A stretch of DNA of 64,000 bases, from assembly GCA_965205525.1 (NCBI GenBank), contig OZ242171.1:372001-436000 (forward strand), in the 5' to 3' direction. The notes below the pieces were generated by a model. It was given only the letters and a program-made list of their open reading frames with translations, was not told the origin of the DNA and made no database searches. Origin of the DNA: G965205525 sp965205525. GTDB lineage: Bacteria > Pseudomonadota > Gammaproteobacteria > JABABF01. Shown here piece by piece: positions 53,120 to 61,370 of the stretch (positions are counted from its first letter, which is position 1; every line of letters starts with the position of its first letter). The position numbers and the translations under genes are program-made.

Positions 53120-53539
53120 ATGAACCCAATCGTCTATCCCGTTCTCGCCACCTTGCTCTTGCACGCCATTGTGTGGTTTGTAATGGTTGCCACCCGCATG
53201 AAGGGCTTTTCTCAAGGGGAGCCGGTGGACCCGGACCAGATGCGAACCCGGGGCCAGGTTTATCCCAAGCTCACGGGTGCCGCCGTCTACTCTTCCGACA
53301 ACTTCAACAACCTGTTAGAAGTGCCGGTAATTTTCTATGTGCTGGTCGGGGTGCTCTTCCTCGGCGGCATGGTGGATGCCCTGTATGTCCAGCTTGCCTG
53401 GGTGTTCTGCATCTTCCGCTACTTGCACAGCCTGGTTCACTGCACCTATAACAAGGTGATGCACCGCTTCTTGGTCTACCTGGTCTCCACCATCGCCGTG
53501 TGGGTCATGCTGGGCCGGGCCCTGCTGAGCGTCTTTTAG
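53120..53539 (+). CDS. MAPEG family membrane protein
   Basis: 139 residues with about four membrane helices. FNNLLEVPVIFYVL and ARYLHSLVH-like FRYLHSLVHCTYN are the MAPEG family core, seen in glutathione transferases and peroxidases of the membrane; bacterial roles are usually unassigned. The ATG follows GGGGAG. Confidence 0.9.
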   Translation: MNPIVYPVLATLLLHAIVWFVMVATRMKGFSQGEPVDPDQMRTRGQVYPKLTGAAVYSSDNFNNLLEVPVIFYVLVGVLFLGGMVDALYVQLAWVFCIFRYLHSLVHCTYNKVMHRFLVYLVSTIAVWVMLGRALLSVF

Positions 53540-53572
53540 CCTGCTTCCTGTCCTAAATAGCGAGCCAAAAAC

Positions 53573-54163
53573 GGAGCGGGGACAAAACGGAGCGGGGACT
53601 TTCCAGTCCCCGAAAAAGGAGTGGGGACTTTCCAGTCCCCGGAAACGGAGCGGGGACTTTCCAGTCCCCGGGAAACGGAGCGGGGACTTTCCAGTCCCCG
53701 GAAACGGAGCGGGGGCTTTCCAGTCCCCGAAAATGGAGCAGGGACTTTCCAGTCCCCGAAAACGGAGCGGGGACTTTCCAGTCCCCGAAAACGGAGCAGG
53801 GACTTTCTAGTCCCCAAAAACGGAGCGGGGACTTTCCAGTCCCCGGAAACGGAGCGGGGACTTTCCAGTCCCCAAAAACGGAGCGGGGACTTTCCAGTCC
53901 CCGGAAACGGAGCGGGGACTTTCCAGTCCCCGAAAACGGAGCGGGGACTTTCCAGTCCCCAAAAACGGAGCAGGGACTTTCCAGTCCCCGGAAACGGAGC
54001 AGGGACTTTCCAGTCCCCGAAAATGGAGCGGGGACTTTCCAGTCCCCTAAAAAGGAGCGGGGACTTTCCAGTCCCCGAAAATGGAGCGGGGACTTTCTAG
54101 TCCCCGAAAATGGAGCGGGGACTTTCCAGTCCCCGGAAACGGAGCGGGGACTTTCCAGTCCCC
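53573..54163. repeat. Tandem array of twenty 29-bp hairpin repeats
   Basis: Unit: GGAGC, then the hairpin GGGGACT-TTCC-AGTCCCC, then GAAAAC. Twenty hairpin cores begin at 53594 and recur every 29 bp (one step of 30), ending at 54163; a half-copy precedes at 53573. On the minus-strand RNA the loop is GGAA, a GNRA tetraloop. Copies vary mostly in the outer stem pair (GGGG or AGGG), the loop (TTCC or TTCT) and the spacer. Period 29 rotates the frame, and long frames on both strands are by-products. Confidence 0.92.
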
Positions 54164-54290
54164 GGGGGACAGGAATATCCTCCCTCCGGGAGGAAGGGGG
54201 ACAGGAATGTCCCCCCTCCTGAAGAGTAAAGGGGGACAGGAATGTCCTCCCTCCGGGAGGAAGGGGGATAGGAATATCCCCCCTCCTTTT
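54164..54290. repeat. Four related hairpin repeats in opposite sense
   Basis: Units begin at 54164, 54196, 54231 and 54263 (32-35 bp). Each is GGGG(G)ACA-GGAA-TGTCC-type; two units also carry CCTCCC-TCC-GGGAGG. The loop GGAA is now on the plus strand, so these hairpins mirror those in the main array. The array ends at the stop of the regulator gene. Confidence 0.85.
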
Positions 54291-55302
54291 AGCGAGCCGC
54301 CCGGCGGCCCGGGGGCGTAAATAATTTTCCTCGCACCCGGCGCCGGTAGTCCCTCGGGCTTTCCCCGCTGTGCTGTCGGAACAGCACCGAGAAATGAGCC
54401 GGGTTGCGGCAGCCAGAGCGCAGTGCCACTTCCCGCACCGGCAGGTTGCTCGCCCGCAGGAGCTCCCGGGCCAGCTCAACGCGCTGCTGGCGCAGGTATG
54501 CCGCCGGCGATATCCCCGTCGCCGCCCGAAACCGCCGCCCTAGGCTGCGGGTGCTCATGCCGGACTCCGCCGCCACCCGGGAGAGGGGCAGCGCCTCATC
54601 GCAGTGCTGCTGTATGTAGTCCTGTATGCGGGCGATCTCTTCGTCCCCATGGGCCCCGCCGCCCCCTTGCAGATAGGCATGGGTTTCAAAAGGGCGGCGA
54701 ATTTCTGGCGAAAAATGCCCTTCCACATAGCGGGCGGTCGCTGTCCCCAAAAGGAGGGCGATGAAATGCACGCTGAGATCCGCCACCGAGTTGACACTGC
54801 CCGCGCAGTAGAGGTTGCCGGCCCGGGTCATCAGGTGGCGCTCCTGCAAAAGAGCCCCTGGGTAGCGGCGGCGAAAATCCTCCAGGTAGAACCAGTGAGT
54901 AGTCGCTGGACAGCCCTCCAGGAGTCCCGCCTCGGCCAGCAGGTAGCTGCCGGTGCCCACTGCGCACAGGATCGTCTTTCGTCGCAGAAGACGGCGCAGA
55001 AGGGGGCGCAGCTGGCCGATGTGAGCATTAATTACCGGCGACGGGTGCCGCCACAGGGCAGGGATTAGGAGGAGGTCCGGCCGGCGGATTTCCGCAAAGC
55101 TCAAATCGGTGTCCAGGGCCAGGCCGCCCATCGTCTGCACCTTGCCGCCCCCGGGTGAGGCCAGCCGCAGCTGCAGCCGCTTCGGGGCTTTACGCCCCAG
55201 CGTGGCGCGATAGCGATGGTCGGCAGCCCGAAACATTTCCGCCGGCAGGCTGATGCTTGAGGCGAGGGCCTCTTCAAAGCAGAGAATGACTATTTCCGGC
55301 AT
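54289..55302 (-). CDS. GlxA-type AraC family transcriptional regulator
   Basis: 337 residues: N-terminal DJ-1/PfpI-like domain (about 1-190, with LLLIPALWRHPSP and ILCAVGTGSYLLAEAGLLEG) and a C-terminal AraC DNA-binding domain with two helix-turn-helix motifs (SRVAAESGMSTRSLGRRFRAATG and VREVALRSGCRNPAHFSVLFRQ). The PfpI cysteine site is present as a Cys in ILCAVG. It is divergent from fabY, which it may control. C-terminus abuts the hairpin array. Confidence 0.9.
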   Translation of the reverse strand: MPEIVILCFEEALASSISLPAEMFRAADHRYRATLGRKAPKRLQLRLASPGGGKVQTMGGLALDTDLSFAEIRRPDLLLIPALWRHPSPVINAHIGQLRPLLRRLLRRKTILCAVGTGSYLLAEAGLLEGCPATTHWFYLEDFRRRYPGALLQERHLMTRAGNLYCAGSVNSVADLSVHFIALLLGTATARYVEGHFSPEIRRPFETHAYLQGGGGAHGDEEIARIQDYIQQHCDEALPLSRVAAESGMSTRSLGRRFRAATGISPAAYLRQQRVELARELLRASNLPVREVALRSGCRNPAHFSVLFRQHSGESPRDYRRRVRGKLFTPPGRRAAR

Positions 55303-55410
55303 CGGTCTTTTTTCAATAAAATTTGTCCTTTTATCAATATTATCACTCTTCGCAATTCTCTACACTTTTCTCTTCTTACTTTGTTTCCCACCGTGAAGGC
55401 ACCTGTCAGT

Positions 55411-57294
55411 ATGCCTTGCCTGCCAGTAATAGTCGGCTTCGGCGGCATTAGCCCCGCCGGCCGCAGCTCCTTTCATCACGCCTATCGCCGTCTGGTCGCA
55501 GATGCCCTGTCTCAGCAGGATGCGGCGGATTCCTGGCGGAGCCTGGCCGGACTGATGGGGCTTTCAACCTCCGCCGGTGCGCCGGATGCAGACCAAATAG
55601 AGCATATTCGCAGCCATACCCTGGTGCGCCGCATTGAGCCCGACTGGTTTGACACGGAGAATGCCCCCGGACACACCCGGGCCCGGCTCGCCGGCGAGCA
55701 GGGAATCCGCATCTGTCTGTCTAAGCGGCAGCTGCCGCCGGTGCTGCCGGAGGGCTGGCGGCAGGTCTCCTCTGAAAACGGCGAAGTGGAGGTGGAGATC
55801 CCCGTCGGCGCAGAGTTGCTGCTGCCGGTTGCCTCCCCCTGCTCGGTGCGGGCGGCGGGGCAGCTGCCTACGGGCTTTGATCCGGCGGCTCTGTACCCGG
55901 CCCGAGGTCATCCTCGGGGCCTGCAGATGGCAGTGTATGCCGCTTCGGATGCGTTGAATTCCACTGGCTTGGACTGGGAGAGCCTGGTCCGGCAGCTGTC
56001 CCCGGGGGCTGTCAGCGTGTACGCCGGCAGCACCATGGGCCAGCTGGACCACCTGGGCTACGGGGGTATGCTGCAGGCGCGCTGGAAGGGACAGCGGGTG
56101 AGCGCCCGCTGCTGTCCCTTCGGGCTGCCCGGCATGACGGCGGATTTTGTCAATGCCTATGTGCTGGGTAATACGGGCAATACCTCCTCTGTCCTCGGCG
56201 CCTGTGCCACGGTTCTCTACAACCTGCGGCTCGCAGCGGAGGATATCCGCGCCGGTCGGGCGCGAATAGCCCTGGTGGGAGCCAGTGAGGCCCCGATTAC
56301 AGCGGAGATCATAGAGGGGTACGCGGCCATGGGCGCACTGGCCACCGATGAGGGGCTCCTCGCTTTGGAAGGGCGCACCGAGGGGGAGCCGGACCATCGC
56401 CGGGCCTGCCGTCCCTTCGGGGAAAACTGCGGCTTCACCATCGCTGAATCGTCACAGTTCTTTGTCCTCTTTGACGAAGAGCTGGCCCTTTCGACCGGCG
56501 CCCCTATCCACGGGGCGGTGTGGGATGTCGCCATTCATGCAGACGGCTACAAGAAATCCATTTCTTCCCCCGGGGTGGGCAACTACCTGACCATGGCCCG
56601 GGCGGCTGCTTCCGCCAAAGCTCTCCTGGGGGAAAAAGCCCTGCAGCAGCGCAGCTTCGTTCTCGCTCACGGCACCGGCACTCCCCAGAACCGGGTCACC
56701 GAGTCCAAAGTGCTTGACCGGGTGGCGGAGCATTTCGGCATAGAAAGCTGGCCCCTGGCGGCGGTGAAATGCTATCTGGGTCACTCCATCGCCACCGCCG
56801 CCGGAGACCAGATGATGGCGGGGCTGGGTGCCTGGCGCTACGGGTGGCTTCCCGGCATCAGTACCATTGAAGAGCCCGCCGCCGATGTCTCCCGCCGGCA
56901 TCTCAGCATTGAAAGCGGGCATCGGGAACTGGGACTGGGGACGATGGATGTGGCGCTGGTTAACTCCAAGGGCTTCGGCGGCAACAATGCGAGCGCTGTG
57001 CTGCTGGCCCCCGAAGTGGCGGAGCGCATGCTTGCCGACAGGCACGGCCAGCGGGCCCTGACCGCCTGGCGTCGCCGTGCCGAGGAGGTCGCGGCGCGGG
57101 GTGCCGATCTGGATGCCGCTGCCAGCCGGGGAGAGTCCAGACCCGTCTACCGTTTTGGTGAAGGGGTGCTGGATGACTCGGATGTGCGGTTTTCCGAGGA
57201 GGGCATCCACCTCTCCGGTTTTGCGCAGGCAATGCCTCTAGCCCCCGAGTCCAGCTCCTCGGACTCGGCAGACCCCGCTGGTGTCCCTGGATAA
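55411..57294 (+). CDS. fabY: Beta-ketoacyl-ACP synthase FabY
   Basis: 627-residue condensing enzyme that starts fatty acid synthesis from acetyl-CoA and malonyl-ACP in Pseudomonas-type bacteria. ATG at 55411 gives MPCLPVIVGFGG, the FabY-like start; GTG and TTG codons upstream are less likely. Cys265 (LGACATVLYN), His420 (AHGTGTPQN) and His458 (KCYLGHSIATA) form the triad. AAGQLPTGFDPAALYPARGHPRGLQMA is a FabY-specific stretch. Confidence 0.93.
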   Translation: MPCLPVIVGFGGISPAGRSSFHHAYRRLVADALSQQDAADSWRSLAGLMGLSTSAGAPDADQIEHIRSHTLVRRIEPDWFDTENAPGHTRARLAGEQGIRICLSKRQLPPVLPEGWRQVSSENGEVEVEIPVGAELLLPVASPCSVRAAGQLPTGFDPAALYPARGHPRGLQMAVYAASDALNSTGLDWESLVRQLSPGAVSVYAGSTMGQLDHLGYGGMLQARWKGQRVSARCCPFGLPGMTADFVNAYVLGNTGNTSSVLGACATVLYNLRLAAEDIRAGRARIALVGASEAPITAEIIEGYAAMGALATDEGLLALEGRTEGEPDHRRACRPFGENCGFTIAESSQFFVLFDEELALSTGAPIHGAVWDVAIHADGYKKSISSPGVGNYLTMARAAASAKALLGEKALQQRSFVLAHGTGTPQNRVTESKVLDRVAEHFGIESWPLAAVKCYLGHSIATAAGDQMMAGLGAWRYGWLPGISTIEEPAADVSRRHLSIESGHRELGLGTMDVALVNSKGFGGNNASAVLLAPEVAERMLADRHGQRALTAWRRRAEEVAARGADLDAAASRGESRPVYRFGEGVLDDSDVRFSEEGIHLSGFAQAMPLAPESSSSDSADPAGVPG

Positions 57295-57314
57295 AAAAAA
57301 TTGCCCCCGGCAAT
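57293..57314 (-). terminator. Intrinsic terminator of the DUF4399 gene
   Basis: On the minus strand ATTGCC-GGG-GGCAAT is followed by eight T. It lies 14 bp beyond the stop of the gene at 57328 and its T-run overlaps the fabY stop codon. Confidence 0.8.
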
Positions 57315-57327
57315 GCCGCAGAGGCTC

Positions 57328-57771
57328 CTATTTCACGAGGATATTGATTTTTTGTGAGAGCACTGGCGGCTGATGGGGAATGTGCAGACGGTCCCCCAAG
57401 AGCAGCTGCAGGGTGTGTCTGCCCGGCGGCAGGGTGAGAACCGCTTCCGTTTGCCCGCCCCCGTAGTGTATTAGCTGCGCCGTGGCTGGCAGCGGCCTGT
57501 CCATGGAAGGCAGGGTTTTCTTATCAATCAGCAGGTGGTGGTGCCCGGTGTCCGGGCGTTCAACCCCCGCCGGCGCAATCCCCATCCCGCGCAGCCCGAA
57601 GACCGCCGTAAAGGTGCGCCCCACCACTTCGCCGTCCCGGGGGGCGATGAGATAGACGGCAGCCCCTTGGGGCGATGCGTTTCTGGGCAGCTTGACCGGG
57701 GACGGATTTGCCGTTTGTGCAAGGGCAATACCTCCCCAGAGCAGGAGGAGCAGGGAGAGAGTAAAGCGCAT
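57328..57771 (-). CDS. DUF4399 periplasmic protein
   Basis: 147-residue secreted protein with a signal peptide ending near IALAQTANP. Family stretch DTGHHHLLIDKK, LIHYGGGQTEAVLTLPPGRHTLQLLLGD. The His cluster could bind metal. Function unknown. Precedes an intrinsic terminator. Confidence 0.85.
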   Translation of the reverse strand: MRFTLSLLLLLWGGIALAQTANPSPVKLPRNASPQGAAVYLIAPRDGEVVGRTFTAVFGLRGMGIAPAGVERPDTGHHHLLIDKKTLPSMDRPLPATAQLIHYGGGQTEAVLTLPPGRHTLQLLLGDRLHIPHQPPVLSQKINILVK

Positions 57772-57821
57772 GGCGGCAGACTGTGCCAGAAATTGAAGGC
57801 TCAGAATAGCACAGGAATTTC

Positions 57822-59102
57822 TCAGAAAATAAACTGCAGGCGCATGGAGATGGCGTCTCCGTCATCTTCGCCGCCGTCTTCCGTGCCGACTGCGTTGTCG
57901 TACTCCGCGTGGACATAGTTGAGCCCGGCACGTACGCTGCTGCTGATATACCAGTTGAGACCCAGCGTGCTGATCTCCCCGGTATTGCCGCCGCCATCGC
58001 CGTAGTCCAGCTCGCTGAAGCGGGCGAAGACCTCCCAGGCGCCGGCGGAGCCTGCGGGCATCACCTTGTCAAAGGTGGCGCTGCTCTTTTTGTAGGGACG
58101 CTTTTCCCCGGTGAGGAAGTAGCCCGTCTGCATGTAGTAGCCGTCAAAACTGTGCTCATCAGCCCGCTCGCTGTCCGCCGGGATGGCATTTCCCGGCGCG
58201 CTGCGGCCGTCGTCGTAGGTGGCATCAAAGTATTCGGCCTGAAGATGGAAGGGGCCGGAGATTAAGGCTAATTCCAGGCCGTAGGTGCTCACGCCGTCGT
58301 AGGCAAAAAGTGCGCTTCGGATGCGGTCCGAAGAGTCTGTGTCTCGTATTTCCGGCCGCTCGGAGAGTCGCTTCGTACCGGTGAGGCTGTAGGTGCTGTT
58401 TGCTGCATCCGGCATCCACTGGCCCTCTTCTGCGTCCAGATAGAGGTAGGAGACTCCCAGGTGGAGCAGTCCGAAGCGCCCCTCAACGGGGAGTGCCGCC
58501 CGCCCGGCAAACAGCCAATTCACATCGTCTTCACTGTCCTCGCCGCCGTCAAAAAGCCCCAGCTGGTAGCGGAGGAGACCGGCATCTCCGGCTAGACTGA
58601 TGCCGGTGAGACGCCCGGGGGCGAAGGCGCCGGAGACGGCACTGCGCTCTATGGCGGTGATGTGCTTGTCGCTGGTCAGCTGTTCAAGTCCCGCCGGCAC
58701 CTTGTGCTTGCCGAAGGTCAGGCTGCCGATATCCAGCCCTTTGTAGCGGAGGTAGATATCCTGTGTTTCTTCGCTCTCAAAATCGTATTGCAGTTTGTAG
58801 GCCCAGTCTTTCTCGACCGTCCCCGAAAAGGTCAGCCGCACCCGGCGAAAGAAGACATCGCTGCCGGTATCTCCGCCCTGGTCGGCGTTGAACAGGCCGT
58901 CGTGGTAGTTGTAGTCCAGCTGAATGTGCCCGCCGACTTTAAAGCGGTAGTCGCCATCGGCGGTGCGAGCTTCAAAGCCTCCCTTGGTCTTGATCATCGA
59001 GTCGGGTCCGTCGCTGCTTACGGTGCCCGCTTGCAGCATAGCGCCGGGCAGGACCAGAAAAAGAAAAGCGACAATGGCTGTCACGTGCTGCGCAGTTTTC
59101 AT
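57822..59102 (-). CDS. Phosphate-selective porin (OprO/OprP family)
   Basis: 426-residue outer-membrane beta barrel. Signal peptide ends near GAMLQAGTVS. FRRVRLTFSGTVEKDWAYKLQYDFE and SLTFGKHKVPAGLEQLTSD are OprO/OprP hallmarks; C-terminus ends in Phe (SMRLQFIF). Start chosen with GGGG four bases upstream; a second ATG one codon earlier is possible. A PHO box upstream supports the phosphate role. Confidence 0.9.
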   Translation of the reverse strand: MKTAQHVTAIVAFLFLVLPGAMLQAGTVSSDGPDSMIKTKGGFEARTADGDYRFKVGGHIQLDYNYHDGLFNADQGGDTGSDVFFRRVRLTFSGTVEKDWAYKLQYDFESEETQDIYLRYKGLDIGSLTFGKHKVPAGLEQLTSDKHITAIERSAVSGAFAPGRLTGISLAGDAGLLRYQLGLFDGGEDSEDDVNWLFAGRAALPVEGRFGLLHLGVSYLYLDAEEGQWMPDAANSTYSLTGTKRLSERPEIRDTDSSDRIRSALFAYDGVSTYGLELALISGPFHLQAEYFDATYDDGRSAPGNAIPADSERADEHSFDGYYMQTGYFLTGEKRPYKKSSATFDKVMPAGSAGAWEVFARFSELDYGDGGGNTGEISTLGLNWYISSSVRAGLNYVHAEYDNAVGTEDGGEDDGDAISMRLQFIF

Positions 59103-59142
59103 CATGCCCCTTAAACAGCGATAGAAAAGGAAAAGTGCGCAC

Positions 59143-59176
59143 ATTGTGTGCGGCGATTATTACAGAGATATGACAG
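59143..59176 (-). promoter_or_regulatory. PHO box and -10 of the porin gene
   Basis: Minus strand: CTGTCAT (59176-59170), four bases, CTGTAAT (59165-59159), then 10 bases and CACAAT (59148-59143). The PhoB box consensus is two CTGTCAT heptamers four bases apart, with the -10 about ten bases after. It lies between queD and the porin ATG. Confidence 0.8.
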
Positions 59177-59182
59177 TCCCTG

Positions 59183-59536
59183 CTAGCCGCGATAGATACA
59201 GCCGCTGGTGCAGGTCTCCTGCACTTCCACTTGGCAAAGAGCTGGCAGGACCGGTTTCAGGCGCTCCCAAATCCAGCGCGCTAAGTTCTCGCTGGTAGGG
59301 TTTTCCAGTCCGGGTATGTCGTTGAGATAATTGTGGTCCAGCTGCTTGAACAGAGGGGCGAATCTCTCCTGCAGCTGGGCGAAATCCATCACCCAGCCGC
59401 TGTTCTCTTCCACATTTCCCGCCGCCGAGATGCGGACCCGAAAGGAGTGCCCGTGCAGGCGGGCGCACTTGTGTCCCGGCGGCACCGCCGGCAGCCGGTG
59501 TGCGGCCTCAATGTGAAAGTCCCGGTAGATTTCCAT
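59183..59536 (-). CDS. queD: 6-carboxy-5,6,7,8-tetrahydropterin synthase QueD
   Basis: 117-residue enzyme of queuosine precursor synthesis. Zinc His ligands are in FHIEAAHRLP and CARLHGHSF; the Cys of CARLHGH is catalytic, in the CxxxHxH pattern. Converts dihydroneopterin triphosphate. queF, a later step, is 57 kb away in the window. Confidence 0.95.
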   Translation of the reverse strand: MEIYRDFHIEAAHRLPAVPPGHKCARLHGHSFRVRISAAGNVEENSGWVMDFAQLQERFAPLFKQLDHNYLNDIPGLENPTSENLARWIWERLKPVLPALCQVEVQETCTSGCIYRG

Positions 59537-59734
59537 CGGCCCGCTTCTAGCCCGCCCACTCCCCTCGGAGCGGTGCGGCGTGGCCGAGCCAATTGGGACA
59601 TCCAGCCCCGCAGAGCGCAGGGCGCGGCGAGCACCTGCCTCTCTTCCGGCGCAGTGCGGGTGGAGGCGGCGGGTATGCGGACATAAGCAGGTCGGCCTGT
59701 CGGCGTTGCAAGTGGGGGGCGCGGGACGTGCGGG

Positions 59735-60514
59735 CTATCCCATTATGGAGAAACCTCCGTCCACCACCAGGGTATGGCCGGTGATATAGGCCGCAGCGGG
59801 ACTGCTGAGAAACAGCGCGGCGCCGGCGATGTCCTCCGGCTCGGCGACCCGCCCCGCCGGAGTCCTTTCCAAGTAAGGTTTTAGCATGTCCGGCATATCC
59901 ATCATGGCGGCGGTCAGGTTGGTTCGGGTGAGCCCTGCCGCCACTGCATAAACCCGAATGCCCTCTTTGGCCCAGGCGATGGCCAGGGTCTTGGTCATCT
60001 GGACCAGGCCGGCCTTGGAAGCGCCATAGCCCGGGATCATGCCGATGCCGAAGAAGGAGGTCATGGACGCGATGCTGAGAATGCCAGCCCCGCCAGGGTG
60101 CTCACTGCGGGCCAATTTTTCGCGGCAGGCGCAGGCCATGTGAAAAGCGCCGGACAGATTGATCCGCAGCGATGTTTCAAACGCCTCCGGCTCGTATTCA
60201 TCCCTGCCGTCCGGAAAGGCGGTGCCGGCGCTATTTACCAGCATGTCCATGGCGGGCAGGGTATCGGCGACCGCATAGATGGCTTCTCGGTCCCGGGTAT
60301 CCAGCTGCAGGTAGCCAAAGGCAGAGAGATCCTGTGTGTATTCGCCGACGCTCCCCCGTGTTCCCGTAATGGTAACTTCGGCACCGGCGGCGGCGTAGGC
60401 CCCGGCGATGGCCCTGCCGATCCCGCTGCTGCCGCCGGTAACCAGTACCCGGCATCCGCTGTAGTCAAAGGTGATGCCGGGCCAGGTCGGGCCGATGGCG
60501 CTGCCCCGTGCCAT
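59735..60514 (-). CDS. SDR family oxidoreductase
   Basis: 259-residue dehydrogenase with TGGSSGIG, NSAG and YGASK motifs. Ends YITGHTLVVDGGFSIMG. It lies two bases after the hydratase gene at 60517 and probably shares its transcript, suggesting a hydroxyacyl-CoA step, which is inference. Confidence 0.88.
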   Translation of the reverse strand: MARGSAIGPTWPGITFDYSGCRVLVTGGSSGIGRAIAGAYAAAGAEVTITGTRGSVGEYTQDLSAFGYLQLDTRDREAIYAVADTLPAMDMLVNSAGTAFPDGRDEYEPEAFETSLRINLSGAFHMACACREKLARSEHPGGAGILSIASMTSFFGIGMIPGYGASKAGLVQMTKTLAIAWAKEGIRVYAVAAGLTRTNLTAAMMDMPDMLKPYLERTPAGRVAEPEDIAGAALFLSSPAAAYITGHTLVVDGGFSIMG

Positions 60515-60516
60515 CT

Positions 60517-61260
60517 CTATTTTTTAAACCCGTCTTTCACCTGGGCTGCCCGCGCCGCTGCTGCCTGGGGAGAGGTGTAGAGTTCCAATGTGAAACCCTG
60601 CTCAAAGCGATAGGTTTTTCGTATATCCACCGCCTCAATGCCGTTCAGAGCTTCCTTGGCCAGGCGGATCGCATCCGCCTCATTAGCGCAGATTTTTGCC
60701 GCCATGGTGCGGGCGGCAGACCACAGCTCCCCGCTCGGCACTACCGCTTCAATGCCGCCGTAGCGGGCGAATTCCTCTGCCCCAAGAGCCTCCCCGGTGT
60801 ACATCATGGAGCGGGCCTTCATCGCTCCCACCAGCCGTATCAGGTGGCTGGCGCCGCCCAGTGCCCCTACCTTTACCTCCGGCAGGCTGAAGCGGGAACC
60901 CTCGGAGGCGAACACGATATCCGAGGCGCCGGCGATGCCGATGCCGCCCCCAATACAATAGCCGTCCACCACCGAGATCACCGGCACTTCACATCCATAG
61001 ACAGCGGCGAATAACGCATACCAGGCCCGATTGGATTCTATGATGAGAGAGTTGTCGGCGTTTAGCTCTTTGACATTGGCGCCGACGCAGAAGCCCTTGC
61101 CCTCATTGCCCAGCAGGACGATCCGCACATCCTCCTGCTTGCCGAGGGTGCTAACTTTTTCTGCGACCTCGTGCACCTCGGCAATCGCCAGGGCATTGAC
61201 CTTGTTGTAGGCCATGATGACTTCGGCTGCGCCTTCATTAATTTTTACATTCAGACCCAT
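60517..61260 (-). CDS. Enoyl-CoA hydratase/isomerase
   Basis: 247-residue crotonase-fold protein. FCVGANVKEL and DGYCIGGGIGIAGASDIVFAS form the oxyanion hole; FSLPEVKVGALGG follows. The ATG at 61260 has AGGAGG eight bases upstream; a longer frame to 61350 lacks similarity. Pairs with the SDR at 59735. Confidence 0.92.
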   Translation of the reverse strand: MGLNVKINEGAAEVIMAYNKVNALAIAEVHEVAEKVSTLGKQEDVRIVLLGNEGKGFCVGANVKELNADNSLIIESNRAWYALFAAVYGCEVPVISVVDGYCIGGGIGIAGASDIVFASEGSRFSLPEVKVGALGGASHLIRLVGAMKARSMMYTGEALGAEEFARYGGIEAVVPSGELWSAARTMAAKICANEADAIRLAKEALNGIEAVDIRKTYRFEQGFTLELYTSPQAAAARAAQVKDGFKK

Positions 61261-61332
61261 TACAGACCTCCTGCGTGAAATAGCAAACAACGAGTGCTCG
61301 CGCACTGGAATCAATGCTTGTAACCTTGGCAG

Positions 61333-61338
61333 TATACT
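61333..61338 (+). promoter_or_regulatory. Possible -10 of the alcohol dehydrogenase
   Basis: TATACT 33 bp before the ATG, in the divergent space with the hydratase; no -35 match. Confidence 0.3.
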
Positions 61339-61370
61339 TTGCCTTTCCAAGATAAGGGGAGTGAGGATTT

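Noticed and set aside
53573..54163. CRISPR array.
   Set aside because: Repeats are contiguous with no unique spacers of constant length, and no cas gene is present.
53594..54163. Repeated exact match to the eukaryotic NF-kappaB site GGGGACTTTCC.
   Set aside because: Coincidence of the hairpin sequence; no such factor exists in bacteria.
53553..54479. A 308-residue minus-strand frame and a 160-residue plus-strand frame across the hairpin array.
   Set aside because: They arise because the 29-bp unit has no stop in any frame; residues follow the repeat in rotating frames, and the longer one begins inside the regulator gene.
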